Source: Candidatus Saccharimonadota bacterium
GTDB taxonomy: Bacteria > Patescibacteriota > Saccharimonadia > Saccharimonadales > Saccharimonadaceae
DNA: 41,304 bases
Assembly (NCBI GenBank): GCA_017545585.1
Contig: JAFWMK010000004.1
Span: forward strand, 1 to 41,304
Direction of reading: 5' to 3'
How positions within the stretch are numbered: the first letter of the stretch is position 1; the number at the start of each line of letters is the position of its first letter. Below the pieces are notes generated by a model, which saw only the letters and a program-made list of their open reading frames with translations, was not told where the DNA came from and made no database searches. Made by a program: the position numbers and the translations under genes. Shown here one piece after another: positions 7,014 through 14,498 of this stretch.

Positions 7014-7649
7014 ATGGAAAGCGAGGTAAATACTATTAATACGGGGGAACTAGCAAGGGCTTTTGAGTCCAAAGACAATACACACAAAAGCAATACGTAC
7101 AAAAGAAAGAATGGTCCCAAAAAATTGGCCTTGGTCGTGCTATTCATTGGCGTAGCAGCGCTGATTGCTGGGGCGGTCGTCTTGATACTTAGGAATATTT
7201 CTCAACCAAAGGCGGCAGATGCGGATTTTTTGGTTTCGGCTGGAGAATGGCAACAAGAAGATCGACCGACGGTAATTTGGAATTTCACTGAAGTGGGCAA
7301 TGGCAAATTGACTACCGATGGACATCTCAATGATTATGATTTTATTTGGTCACTCGAAAACGGAAAGCTCAAGATTGAAACGGACTGGCTGTACGATCTC
7401 AATGACGAATTTGACTATTCTCTAGATCAAGGAGGCAAAATTCTGACCGTCAAAAATGCGGACAAAGGCATAGAGATAAAATTCAAGGCTAAAGAGCGCA
7501 AGGAACGCAATGCTGAAGCAGAAACAAACACTGGCAGCGAAGAAGGCAATGCTAACGCAGAAACAAACACTGGTAGCGAAGAAAACAATGCTAACGCAGA
7601 AATAAACACTGGCAGCGAAGAAGGCAATGCTAACGCTAGCGAAAATTAG
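7014..7649 (+). CDS. Single-pass membrane protein with C-terminal 13-residue repeats
   Basis: 211 residues. A cytoplasmic N-terminus of about 35 residues is followed by a transmembrane helix (about 37-59, LALVVLFIGVAALIAGAVVL). An outer globular part (about 68-160) reads VSAGEWQQEDRPTVIWNF and KIETDWLYDLNDEF, similar to small lipocalin-like extracytoplasmic domains in general character only. The C-terminus has three 13-residue repeats (NTGSEE-NANAE) plus a partial one. I infer type II orientation, with the repeats outside the cell. Family not recognised. Confidence 0.7.
   Translation: MESEVNTINTGELARAFESKDNTHKSNTYKRKNGPKKLALVVLFIGVAALIAGAVVLILRNISQPKAADADFLVSAGEWQQEDRPTVIWNFTEVGNGKLTTDGHLNDYDFIWSLENGKLKIETDWLYDLNDEFDYSLDQGGKILTVKNADKGIEIKFKAKERKERNAEAETNTGSEEGNANAETNTGSEENNANAEINTGSEEGNANASEN
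7509..7643 (+). repeat. 39-bp in-frame tandem repeat (3 copies plus a partial)
   Basis: Units start at 7509, 7548 and 7587, with a partial unit at 7626. Each encodes 13 residues containing NTGSEE. Units differ at a few bases. Because the period is a multiple of three, copy-number change would alter length without frameshift. Confidence 0.85.
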
Positions 7650-7659
7650 CATTTAATGT

Positions 7660-7665
7660 TATAAT
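7660..7665 (+). promoter_or_regulatory. -10 box for the cysteine desulfurase gene
   Basis: TATAAT preceded by TGT, 6 nt before ATG 7672. Leaderless transcript predicted for the desulfurase-mnmA pair. Confidence 0.6.
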
Positions 7666-7671
7666 ATAATT

Positions 7672-8802
7672 ATGATTTATTTGGACCACGCGGCGGGAAC
7701 GCCGGTGAGTGATAGAGTGCTTAAAGCAATGAAACCGTATTTTACGGAAGAGTTTTTTAATCCTTCTGCAGCTTATCTTCCAGCCAAAAGAGTCTCTGCC
7801 GATTACGAAGCAGCTAAAGGGGTGATTGCGCATACAATTGGAGCCAAAGCGCATGATCTTGTGATGACTGCAGGAGCGACCGAGGCGAATAATCTCGCTT
7901 TTTCAACGGTAGCTCTAGACGGGACTTGCTTGTACCTTGCTACCGAGCACGATTCGGTTCGAAAAGTGGCGGAAAAACATGATGGCGCATCGATCGCTGT
8001 TGATAAAAATGGGCGGATTTTGCTTGATGATTTGAAGGCTAAAATTACTGATGAGACAATGCTGATTTCGGTGGCGCTAGCTAATAACGAACTTGGTACA
8101 ATCCAGCCTTTATCAGAAATCGCAGCAATTATCCGTAAGGTCAGATTAGACAGACTATCTCGCGGAATCAAACAGCCTCTATATCTTCATTCAGATGCTT
8201 CACAAGCGCTAAATCTCCTCAATGTTAATGTGGCGAGGCTTGGAGTAGACCTTTTGACTTTGAACGCAGCTAAAATCTACGGACCAAAAGGGGTAGGATG
8301 CTTATACGTATCGCATGACGTAAAGCTATCTCCGCTTTTTGTGGGTGGTGGTCAAGAGGGAGGGCTTAGGTCTGGCACTGAAAATGTACCTGGAGTAATC
8401 GGCTTTGCCAAGGCTGTGGAAGATACCGCAGCACATCTTAATGGCAATCGCAAAAAATACGCCCAGTGGAAGCAAATTTTGTTATCCGAATTACAGGGGT
8501 ATGAATTAGTCAACAAGAAGCATTCTCTTGACAATTTTGTAGTTTTGTGCTATAATGGTATAGATGCAGAAAGATTGATCTTTCTTCTTGAAGAAAAAGG
8601 TGTGTATGTCTCGACAGGGGCGGCCTGTGCAGCTTCTAAAGGCGAGAAATCTCATGTACTCTCCGCAATTGGCCTGTCGGATTCTGAAATTGCCGGGTCT
8701 TTGCGCTTGACGCTTGGCGAGACCAACACTAAAGAGCAGATCCATGAGGCTGCGCGGCTTATCAACGAAGCTGTCGAGTCTGAAAGAAGGCGTTGTGCAT
8801 AA
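7672..8802 (+). CDS. Cysteine desulfurase (NifS/IscS family)
   Basis: 376 residues. A fold-type I PLP enzyme: N-terminal YLDHAAGTP, TAGATEANN, His93 in TEHDSV, SDASQAL, PLP lysine 201 in AKIYGPKG, and catalytic Cys319 in STGAACAAS. It removes sulfur from cysteine as an enzyme persulfide. It overlaps mnmA by 8 bp, so the likely sulfur acceptor is the tRNA 2-thiouridine pathway. No IscU-type scaffold gene is nearby. It could also be called iscS or nifS; the sequence alone does not decide. Confidence 0.93.
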   Translation: MIYLDHAAGTPVSDRVLKAMKPYFTEEFFNPSAAYLPAKRVSADYEAAKGVIAHTIGAKAHDLVMTAGATEANNLAFSTVALDGTCLYLATEHDSVRKVAEKHDGASIAVDKNGRILLDDLKAKITDETMLISVALANNELGTIQPLSEIAAIIRKVRLDRLSRGIKQPLYLHSDASQALNLLNVNVARLGVDLLTLNAAKIYGPKGVGCLYVSHDVKLSPLFVGGGQEGGLRSGTENVPGVIGFAKAVEDTAAHLNGNRKKYAQWKQILLSELQGYELVNKKHSLDNFVVLCYNGIDAERLIFLLEEKGVYVSTGAACAASKGEKSHVLSAIGLSDSEIAGSLRLTLGETNTKEQIHEAARLINEAVESERRRCA

Positions 8803-9925
8803 AAAAGTTTTTGTCGGAATGAGTGGCGGGGTAGATTCGTCGGTTTCGGCGCTGCTTTTAAAAGAGCAAGGTTACGAAGTAACTGGCGTTTATATGAAAA
8901 ACTGGTCTAAAGACCTTCCGGGTATGAAGTGCCCGTGGGCCGAAGACCTTGCCGACGCCAAAAGAGTGGCAGTAAAGCTCGGGATAGATTTTGAGGTTTG
9001 GGATTTTGAAAAAGCCTATTTTGAAAAAGTGGTAGAATATATGCTTTCTGAATTCAAAAAAGGCAATACGCCAAATCCGGATATCATGTGCAACCAAGAA
9101 ATCAAATTTAAACTTTTTTACGAAAAGGCGCGTGAGCGAGGAGCGGATTTTATTGCCACTGGGCACTATGCTAGGATAATTGATGGTCAGCTAGCCAGAG
9201 CTATTGACGAGAAAAAGGATCAAACCTATTTCCTCTATCGAATTTCCGAAGAAGCGCTTTCTCATACGATTTTTCCAATTGGCGGAATGGTAAAATCTGA
9301 TGTAAAAAAACTGGCGGAAAAGAATGGACTCCATAATGCATACAAAAAAGAATCAATGGGGGTATGTTTTGTGGGTGAAGTAGGGATAAAAGATTTTCTT
9401 AAAGAATACATCAACATAGAGCCGGGAGAAATCCGCGAAATTGAGACCGAAAAGGTAGTTGGACATCACGAGGGCGCGGTTTTTTATACAATTGGGCAAC
9501 GGCACGGACTGTATATTTCTGGGAATACGGGCGAGGTCAATACCGGATTGCCGTATTATGTGGTCAAAAAAGATCTCCAAAAGAATATTGTGTATGTATC
9601 AAGAAATTTGAATGATTCAAATATTTGGGTGGATGAGCTAAAGCTAAAAGATATCGTATTACGAACCGAATACATTGTTTCTCGGGCCGCGTCGCTCGCT
9701 CCCGTCGCCACGGGGCTCGCGCGCTCATCCTCGCGCTGCCGCGCTCCGGAGGCCCTTCGAAACAAGTATTCAGTTCGTTTAAGACACCTTGGGCAACTTA
9801 TTCTCGCAAATTTTGACGGGGAAAAGTTGCATTTTGAACAAAAGATCAAAAAGCCAGCAGCTGGGCAATCAGCAGTATTTTATAATAATGAGATCTGTAT
9901 TGGTGGCGGGATAATCGCGGAATAA
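8795..9925 (+). CDS. mnmA: tRNA-specific 2-thiouridylase MnmA, with an in-frame GC-rich insert
   Basis: 376 residues from GTG 8795, overlapping the desulfurase stop. The P-loop is GMSGGVDSS; the two catalytic Cys are in DIMCNQEIKF and SMGVCFVG; YTIGQRHGL follows. It thiolates U34 of tRNA Lys/Glu/Gln with sulfur from the neighbouring desulfurase. Residues about 289-328, in the C-terminal beta-barrel region, are encoded by a GC-rich palindromic element (9661-9778) and read SRAASLAPVATGLARSSSRC. Canonical sequence resumes at KYSVRLRHLGQL. The insertion sits between conserved blocks and keeps the frame. Confidence 0.95.
   Translation: MHKKVFVGMSGGVDSSVSALLLKEQGYEVTGVYMKNWSKDLPGMKCPWAEDLADAKRVAVKLGIDFEVWDFEKAYFEKVVEYMLSEFKKGNTPNPDIMCNQEIKFKLFYEKARERGADFIATGHYARIIDGQLARAIDEKKDQTYFLYRISEEALSHTIFPIGGMVKSDVKKLAEKNGLHNAYKKESMGVCFVGEVGIKDFLKEYINIEPGEIREIETEKVVGHHEGAVFYTIGQRHGLYISGNTGEVNTGLPYYVVKKDLQKNIVYVSRNLNDSNIWVDELKLKDIVLRTEYIVSRAASLAPVATGLARSSSRCRAPEALRNKYSVRLRHLGQLILANFDGEKLHFEQKIKKPAAGQSAVFYNNEICIGGGIIAE
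9661..9778 (+). repeat. GC-rich palindromic in-frame element, copy A (mnmA)
   Basis: The core is 9678-9762 (85 bp, about 74% G+C), from TTTCTCGGGCC to GGCCCTTCGAAA. It aligns without gaps with copy D in trmD (68 of 85 bases). Arm 1 is a hairpin around a CGCC loop, arm 2 is GCGC-TGCC-GCGC. The core is flanked by locus-specific inverted arms, 9661-9681 and 9759-9778, which pair over 20 positions with one mismatch and one bulged A. It is read through in the mnmA frame. Confidence 0.85.
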
Positions 9926-9930
9926 TCAAA

Positions 9931-10131
9931 TTATGCTACGGCTATCATAGCTGCGTCAGCAACCAGTAATATCCCAGCAATAATACTTAGCGATGTCACA
10001 ATATAGACATGCCATTTTTCGCGTGGTTCGACACCTTTACACTTGGTGCGAGAAACCGCTTTTCTGCGACTGGTTTTGGCTACCGGTTTTTTTGCAGTTT
10101 TGGTTGATTTTTTCTTTTTTGCTTGGGGCAT
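9931..10131 (-). CDS. Small basic single-pass membrane protein
   Basis: 66 residues from ATG 10129-10131, with AAGGAG 6 nt upstream. Residues 1-38 are very basic (KKKKSTKTAKKP and similar); a hydrophobic helix follows (about 42-63, VYIVTSLSIIAGILLVADAAM). Positive charges inside predict an N-in orientation. It lies between mnmA and alaS on the opposite strand. No family is recognised; the good ribosome-binding site and typical membrane composition support a real gene. Confidence 0.6.
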   Translation of the reverse strand: MPQAKKKKSTKTAKKPVAKTSRRKAVSRTKCKGVEPREKWHVYIVTSLSIIAGILLVADAAMIAVA

Positions 10132-10182
10132 TATAACTCCTTTTCTTAATGCTTATTCTTATAGTAGCATAGATGGGATGGT

Positions 10183-10212
10183 TTGGCAATACCTAGAGTT
10201 TTGTGGTATAAT
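10183..10212 (+). promoter_or_regulatory. alaS promoter
   Basis: TTGGCA, an 18-nt spacer and TATAAT preceded by TGG; 7 nt to ATG 10220. Leaderless alaS mRNA predicted. Confidence 0.7.
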
Positions 10213-10219
10213 TATCTCT

Positions 10220-12100
10220 ATGAACGCGAGTGAAATTAGACAAAAATTCTTAGATTTTCAAGTAAAAAACGGACACAAGATAATTCAGCCGGCGCCACTA
10301 GTTTTGGAAGGAGACCCGACTACGCTATTTACTGGCTCAGGGATGCAACCCTTACTTCCATATTTGCTTGGCAAAGAGCATCCAGAAGGCAAAAGGCTTT
10401 GCGATGCACAGCCATCGATGCGACTTCAAGATATTGAAGACGTGGGCGACCCTAGACATACGACCGTTTTTGAGATGCTTGGCAACTGGTCTCTTGGCGA
10501 TTATTTTAAGCGCGAACAAATCGAGAATTTTTTTGAATTTTTGACTCAAGTTGTGGGGCTAGACCCTAACAAAATTTATGTAACTTGTTTTATCGGGAAC
10601 GAAAAATATGGCATCCCAAAAGACACTGAAGCGGCAGAAATTTGGCAGTCGGTATTTGAGAAAGCCGGAGTGGAAGCTAAGATCGCCGAGATTGGCTCGG
10701 CCTCTAATGGTGACAAACGAGGGATCAAGCCAGGGGAGAGGATTTTCTTCTATGACGACAAAGAAAACTGGTGGAGCCGAGGCGGCGGTTGCGAATCTAC
10801 TCCGATTGGCGACCCGTGTGGGCCAGATTCGGAAGTGTTTTATGATTTTGGCGAAGATAAACAAGATGTTGCCAAATATGGTCAGGCGCATCCAGCTTCG
10901 GATGGGGCGAGATTTATGGAGATTGGCAACCAAGTGTTTATGCAGTATCGCCGGCTTGAAGACGGTTCTTTTGAGGAACTTGAGAAGAAAAATGTGGACT
11001 TTGGGGGTGGGCTAGAAAGGATTGCGGCAGCGGCAATCGGTTCGTTTGACGTATTTAAAATCTCCTTAATGCAACCGATCATTGAGAAGCTAGAAGAAAT
11101 CTCGGGCAAGTCTTACGACAATAATACCGACGAGATGCGCGTGATTGCCGATCATATTAGAGGAGCATATTTATTAGCTGCGCAAGGCTTAGTGCCTTCA
11201 AATAAGACTCAAGGCTACGCGATGCGGCGATTGGTGCGCCGGGCAATCCTCAGAGCTCTAGATCTTGGAATTTCGTCAAATTTCCTATCCGAAATCGTGC
11301 CAATCGTGGCAGAAAATTACAGAGATTTGCCGGATTCAATTTTGACTCATCGAGAACTCGCGCTTGATGTGCTCCTAAAAGAAGAGAATGCGTTTAGAAA
11401 GACTTTGAATCGAGGACTAAAAGAGCTAAACAAGATGACACGAGACGGCAAAGCGTTGTCTGGTTTTGACATTTTTAAGCTCCAGGATACATATGGTTTT
11501 CCAATGGAACTTTCCGTGGAGGAATGTTTCCGACAGGGAATCGAACTAGCTCCTAAATACCGAGAAGAATTTGATGCGGCCCTAAAAGAGCAGAGAGAAA
11601 GATCTCAGACCGCCTCGAAGGGCATGTTTAAGGGTGGTCTGGAGGATCATGGTGAGCAGACCGTCAAGTATCATACCGCTACACATTTGCTTCTTGCGGC
11701 CCTGCAAAAGATAATTTCGCCAGACATCGTGCAAAAAGGTTCCAATACTACTTCGGAGAGGACACGTTTTGATTTTAATTGTGATCACAAATTGACTCCA
11801 GAAGAGATTTCTGCCGTAGAAAATCAAGTAAACGAGTGGATCTTAGCCGATCTTCCAGTAGTTTTTGATGAATACGACAAAGAATATGCGCGGGATGTTT
11901 TGAAAGCGCATGGCCAGTTCTGGGATAAATACCCAGACGTTCTCAAAGTCTATACGATTGGGGACTTCGAAAATCCGATTTCGCGCGAAGTTTGCGGTGG
12001 TCCACACGTAGAACACACTGGCGTGATTGGTCATTTCAAAATTAAAAAAGAAGAGTCTTCTGCGGCAGGAATCAGAAGAATCAAAGCGGTGATCGAATAA
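10220..12100 (+). CDS. alaS: Alanyl-tRNA synthetase lacking the C-Ala domain
   Basis: 626 residues against about 875 in most bacteria. The start is ATG 10220 (MNASEIRQKFLDF), fixed by the promoter 7 nt upstream. The class II core is complete: GSGMQPLLPYL, RHTTVFEMLGNWSLGDYFK and GGGLERI. The editing domain has HTATH (zinc/editing histidines) and CGGPHVEHTG, where most bacteria have CGGTHV. The protein ends at GIRRIKAVIE, so the whole C-Ala oligomerisation and tRNA-elbow domain is absent. It charges tRNA-Ala and edits Ser/Gly. The stop is clean, so this is a lineage-type shortening rather than a broken gene. Confidence 0.95.
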   Translation: MNASEIRQKFLDFQVKNGHKIIQPAPLVLEGDPTTLFTGSGMQPLLPYLLGKEHPEGKRLCDAQPSMRLQDIEDVGDPRHTTVFEMLGNWSLGDYFKREQIENFFEFLTQVVGLDPNKIYVTCFIGNEKYGIPKDTEAAEIWQSVFEKAGVEAKIAEIGSASNGDKRGIKPGERIFFYDDKENWWSRGGGCESTPIGDPCGPDSEVFYDFGEDKQDVAKYGQAHPASDGARFMEIGNQVFMQYRRLEDGSFEELEKKNVDFGGGLERIAAAAIGSFDVFKISLMQPIIEKLEEISGKSYDNNTDEMRVIADHIRGAYLLAAQGLVPSNKTQGYAMRRLVRRAILRALDLGISSNFLSEIVPIVAENYRDLPDSILTHRELALDVLLKEENAFRKTLNRGLKELNKMTRDGKALSGFDIFKLQDTYGFPMELSVEECFRQGIELAPKYREEFDAALKEQRERSQTASKGMFKGGLEDHGEQTVKYHTATHLLLAALQKIISPDIVQKGSNTTSERTRFDFNCDHKLTPEEISAVENQVNEWILADLPVVFDEYDKEYARDVLKAHGQFWDKYPDVLKVYTIGDFENPISREVCGGPHVEHTGVIGHFKIKKEESSAAGIRRIKAVIE

Positions 12101-12101
12101 T

Positions 12102-13328
12102 TTAATTTTGCAGAAGTTTGGCAAATTTGGCTTTTAGGCCACCTTCTTCTGGGGCGCCTTCCAAAGTGTCGGTGCCGACACGAAGAAGTCCGAGAGCCGT
12201 GGCAAAAGAATGATCTAATTTTGGCGCAAACTCACCGAGAATGAGATTTGGTAAACCATTAATGTCTAGGAGATTAATCACCGGGCGGCGAGAAAACGGA
12301 AGGCTGGTATACCAATCGGATGTAGCAAGCTCTTCTTGGAGAAGCGACAACCCAGCGCCGCCACCACACAAAACTACATTGCGAGGGAGGCTACCTAGGC
12401 TGGAGAAATCTTCTAAAGCTACTTCTACGCCGGTAAACCAGACGGAGAGGTTGCGCGAAAGCGCAGTCTCGACTTTGGCTTTCACCGCGTCGTCGAGCTT
12501 GCCAGTGTCAAAATTCAATTTGTCTTTTTCGGCGGTTTCGTAGTCTACTCCTAAGGCTTCTTCGATTTGGTGGGTAAAGCTCTTGCCACCAATAGAGAAC
12601 ATCTTTGTGCCTTCTACACCACCATCATCGATAATAGCAATGTCGGTAGTGCCGCCACCAATATCCATTACGACGCCAGAAAAATTACTATCAAGATCGT
12701 CGCCAAGACAAGCGCGACAGACCGCAAATGGTTCTACGGCTACAGTTAGTAAGTCTAGATTGAGCTCGGCGCAAACTTTTTCGATAGCAGAAACATGAAT
12801 CATTGGAGCAAAAGCAGTGTAAAATTGAATCACCACATCAGAACCGTTAAAGCCAATCGGATTGGAAATTTTGTAACCATCAATCATAAGGGAAACAATA
12901 GCGGAATTAATTAGGCGGACTTCTACGTTTTTGTTGCCAGTTTCGAGTGCAACGGTCTTTTTGGCAACTTCGCCAGATTTTTGCTGAACGCGAGTGATAA
13001 TGTTTTGCATCTCGGTCTCAGTAATAGGCTTTTTGGGATCTTTTCTAGCATAGTGAACGGTGGTAGTATTGCCTTTAATGAGTTCACCGGCGATGCCAAC
13101 TACCGTAAGTTCAGCGCGTTCACCAGATTGATCTTCTACTTTGACTAGAGCCTCTTCGCAAGTAGCAACTACGGCTGAAATATCAGCGATGGCGCCATTA
13201 TACATATTACCGTCTTTTTGACGGACTTTAGCGACACCGAGAATTTCGATATTACCTTTTTTGACTGGTTTTCCTAGAACCGCCTTAACGAATTCAGTAC
13301 CAATATCTAAGCCCAAAATAGTACTCAT
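12102..13328 (-). CDS. FtsA-like actin-fold ATPase
   Basis: 408 residues. Actin/Hsp70 phosphate-1 motif ILGLDIGT at the N-terminus, phosphate-2 VVMDIGGGTTDIAI, adenosine motif VVLCGGGAGL. The middle segment with GYKISNPIGFNG resembles the SHS2/1C region of FtsA. FtsA tethers FtsZ to the membrane; a short C-terminal helix (LKAKFAKLLQN) could act as its membrane anchor. PilM is the main alternative. No ftsZ is in the window. ATG 13326-13328 overlaps the TGA of the upstream gene, and an internal promoter (13335-13340) lies 6 nt before it. Confidence 0.7.
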   Translation of the reverse strand: MSTILGLDIGTEFVKAVLGKPVKKGNIEILGVAKVRQKDGNMYNGAIADISAVVATCEEALVKVEDQSGERAELTVVGIAGELIKGNTTTVHYARKDPKKPITETEMQNIITRVQQKSGEVAKKTVALETGNKNVEVRLINSAIVSLMIDGYKISNPIGFNGSDVVIQFYTAFAPMIHVSAIEKVCAELNLDLLTVAVEPFAVCRACLGDDLDSNFSGVVMDIGGGTTDIAIIDDGGVEGTKMFSIGGKSFTHQIEEALGVDYETAEKDKLNFDTGKLDDAVKAKVETALSRNLSVWFTGVEVALEDFSSLGSLPRNVVLCGGGAGLSLLQEELATSDWYTSLPFSRRPVINLLDINGLPNLILGEFAPKLDHSFATALGLLRVGTDTLEGAPEEGGLKAKFAKLLQN

Positions 13329-14110
13329 GGTTTAATTATAGCACACTTTCCGGGTTTAAGCCCACTTAATTCATATTTGCCAAAATTAGTCCGATGCAAT
13401 CTTGTAACTTGGTAGCCTAATGCGGCGAAAGTACGGCGGATTTGACGATTGCGGCCTTCAGATATTTTTACGATATATTTACCATCATTTTTGATGATAG
13501 TAAATTTTGACGGACCATCGTCGAGCATAATGCCATAGTCGGAGATCATTTGCTGATGAAGCGGTTCGAGAATCCTATTAAGCTCCACCTCGTAAATTTT
13601 TTCTTTTCTAAATTTGGGGTGGGTGTGCTGAAAAGCAAAATCACCGTCATTGGTGAGGAGAATTAAACCAGAGCTATCTTTATCTAAACGACCGACGGTC
13701 TTTAGTTTTTGGTATTCTTTGGGTAAAAGTTCGTAGATAGTAGGGGCGTCGCCCTGAGCGCGGCGCGAGCAAACATAGCCTACCGGCTTATTCATTGCTA
13801 TATACAAGTAGTCCGTTTCAAACGGAATTATCTTTTTATTATAGCACACTTTGTCATTTTTGTCAATTCTTGCCCCTGTTACAGCTGGCTTACCGTTGAC
13901 TATAATTTTGCCGGCGGCAATCAAATCATCGGCTTCTCGACGCGAGACACCGATGCGCTCGGCTAAGAATTTGTTCAAGCGCAAGCATGCCTTCGGATAC
14001 GCGTCGCTCGCGCCCGTCGACCCTTCGGGTCGTCCGCGTCCCAAGGGGCGGTCTGTTACGGGGCGAGCGCGCTCATTCTCGGTCGTAACCTCCGAAAGAT
14101 CCTCAGGCAT
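13325..14110 (-). CDS. Pseudouridine synthase, RsuA/RluB/E/F family, with element-derived N-terminus
   Basis: About 261 residues from ATG 14108-14110 (an in-frame GTG at 14125 adds five). Residues about 46-90 form an S4 RNA-binding domain (LRLNKFLAERIGVSRREADDL). The catalytic block is GRLDKDSSGLILLTNDG with the conserved Asp; RQIRRTFAALGY follows. It isomerises uridine in rRNA. The first about 45 residues (DRPLGRGRPEGSTGASDA within) come from GC-rich element copy B and are not part of the family. The start codon lies in the flanking arm, so the element supplies the present translation start. The 5' end overlaps the response-regulator stop. Confidence 0.88.
   Translation of the reverse strand: MPEDLSEVTTENERARPVTDRPLGRGRPEGSTGASDAYPKACLRLNKFLAERIGVSRREADDLIAAGKIIVNGKPAVTGARIDKNDKVCYNKKIIPFETDYLYIAMNKPVGYVCSRRAQGDAPTIYELLPKEYQKLKTVGRLDKDSSGLILLTNDGDFAFQHTHPKFRKEKIYEVELNRILEPLHQQMISDYGIMLDDGPSKFTIIKNDGKYIVKISEGRNRQIRRTFAALGYQVTRLHRTNFGKYELSGLKPGKCAIIKP
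13335..13340 (-). promoter_or_regulatory. Internal -10 box for the FtsA-like gene
   Basis: On the minus strand TATAAT preceded by TGC, 6 nt before the ATG at 13328, embedded in the last codons of the pseudouridine synthase. It allows leaderless expression of the FtsA-like gene apart from its operon. Confidence 0.6.
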
Positions 14111-14121
14111 TGCTTGCACTT
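13977..14121 (+). repeat. GC-rich palindromic in-frame element, copy B (pseudouridine synthase)
   Basis: The recognisable core is 14001-14080 in the same genomic orientation as copy A, so it is read in reverse by the leftward gene. It holds the 36-bp module also in copy C (from ACCCTTCGGGTCG). Arm 1 pairs GCTCGC-g-CCCGT with ACGGGGCGAGC perfectly except for one bulged base. The ends are degenerate. Flanking arms 13977-13992 and 14105-14121 are inverted copies (GCAAGCA..TGCCT) with one mismatch and one bulge. It is probably the oldest copy. Confidence 0.75.
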
Positions 14122-14498
14122 TCACTAGGTCTATCGCCCAACACTTCGTGGATCGCGTTGACTACGTCCTCGATGCCGACTTGAGACTTTACCAAATAGC
14201 GGTCGCAACCGAGTTGCTCGCCACGAGTGCGTTGGTCGTCGGCGGAGAGAGCCGTCATCATAATTACATGGATATTAGCGGTCTCTGGGGTGTGCCTCAG
14301 GATATCTAGCATGTCAAAACCAGAAATCTTTGGCATCATCACATCACTCAAAATCAAGTCTGGTTTTTCTTTGACTGCTACGGCCAAAGCTTCTTCTCCA
14401 TCACCGGCCGATACTACTTCGTAGCCTTCAGCAGCAACACGAATACTATAAATTTCTCTCAAAGCCGCATCGTCTTCTACGATCATTACTTTACTCAT
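14103..14498 (-). CDS. Single-domain response regulator (CheY-like)
   Basis: 131 residues, only a receiver domain. Acidic pocket EDD (8-10), phospho-acceptor Asp52 in LILSDVMMP, Thr82 and Lys104 in YLVKSQ. No output domain, so signalling must be by protein contact or phosphorelay. ATG 14496-14498 overlaps the kinase stop (TAATG) with GGAGG just upstream, so the pair is translationally coupled. Its last codons (ASNA-stop) overlap the start of the pseudouridine synthase and form one arm of element B. Confidence 0.93.
   Translation of the reverse strand: MSKVMIVEDDAALREIYSIRVAAEGYEVVSAGDGEEALAVAVKEKPDLILSDVMMPKISGFDMLDILRHTPETANIHVIMMTALSADDQRTRGEQLGCDRYLVKSQVGIEDVVNAIHEVLGDRPSESASNA

Noticed and set aside
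7422-7652. Leftward frames over the membrane-protein repeats
   Set aside because: They are shadows of the 39-bp repeat on the opposite strand, with repetitive Phe/Ser/Val translation and no start signals.
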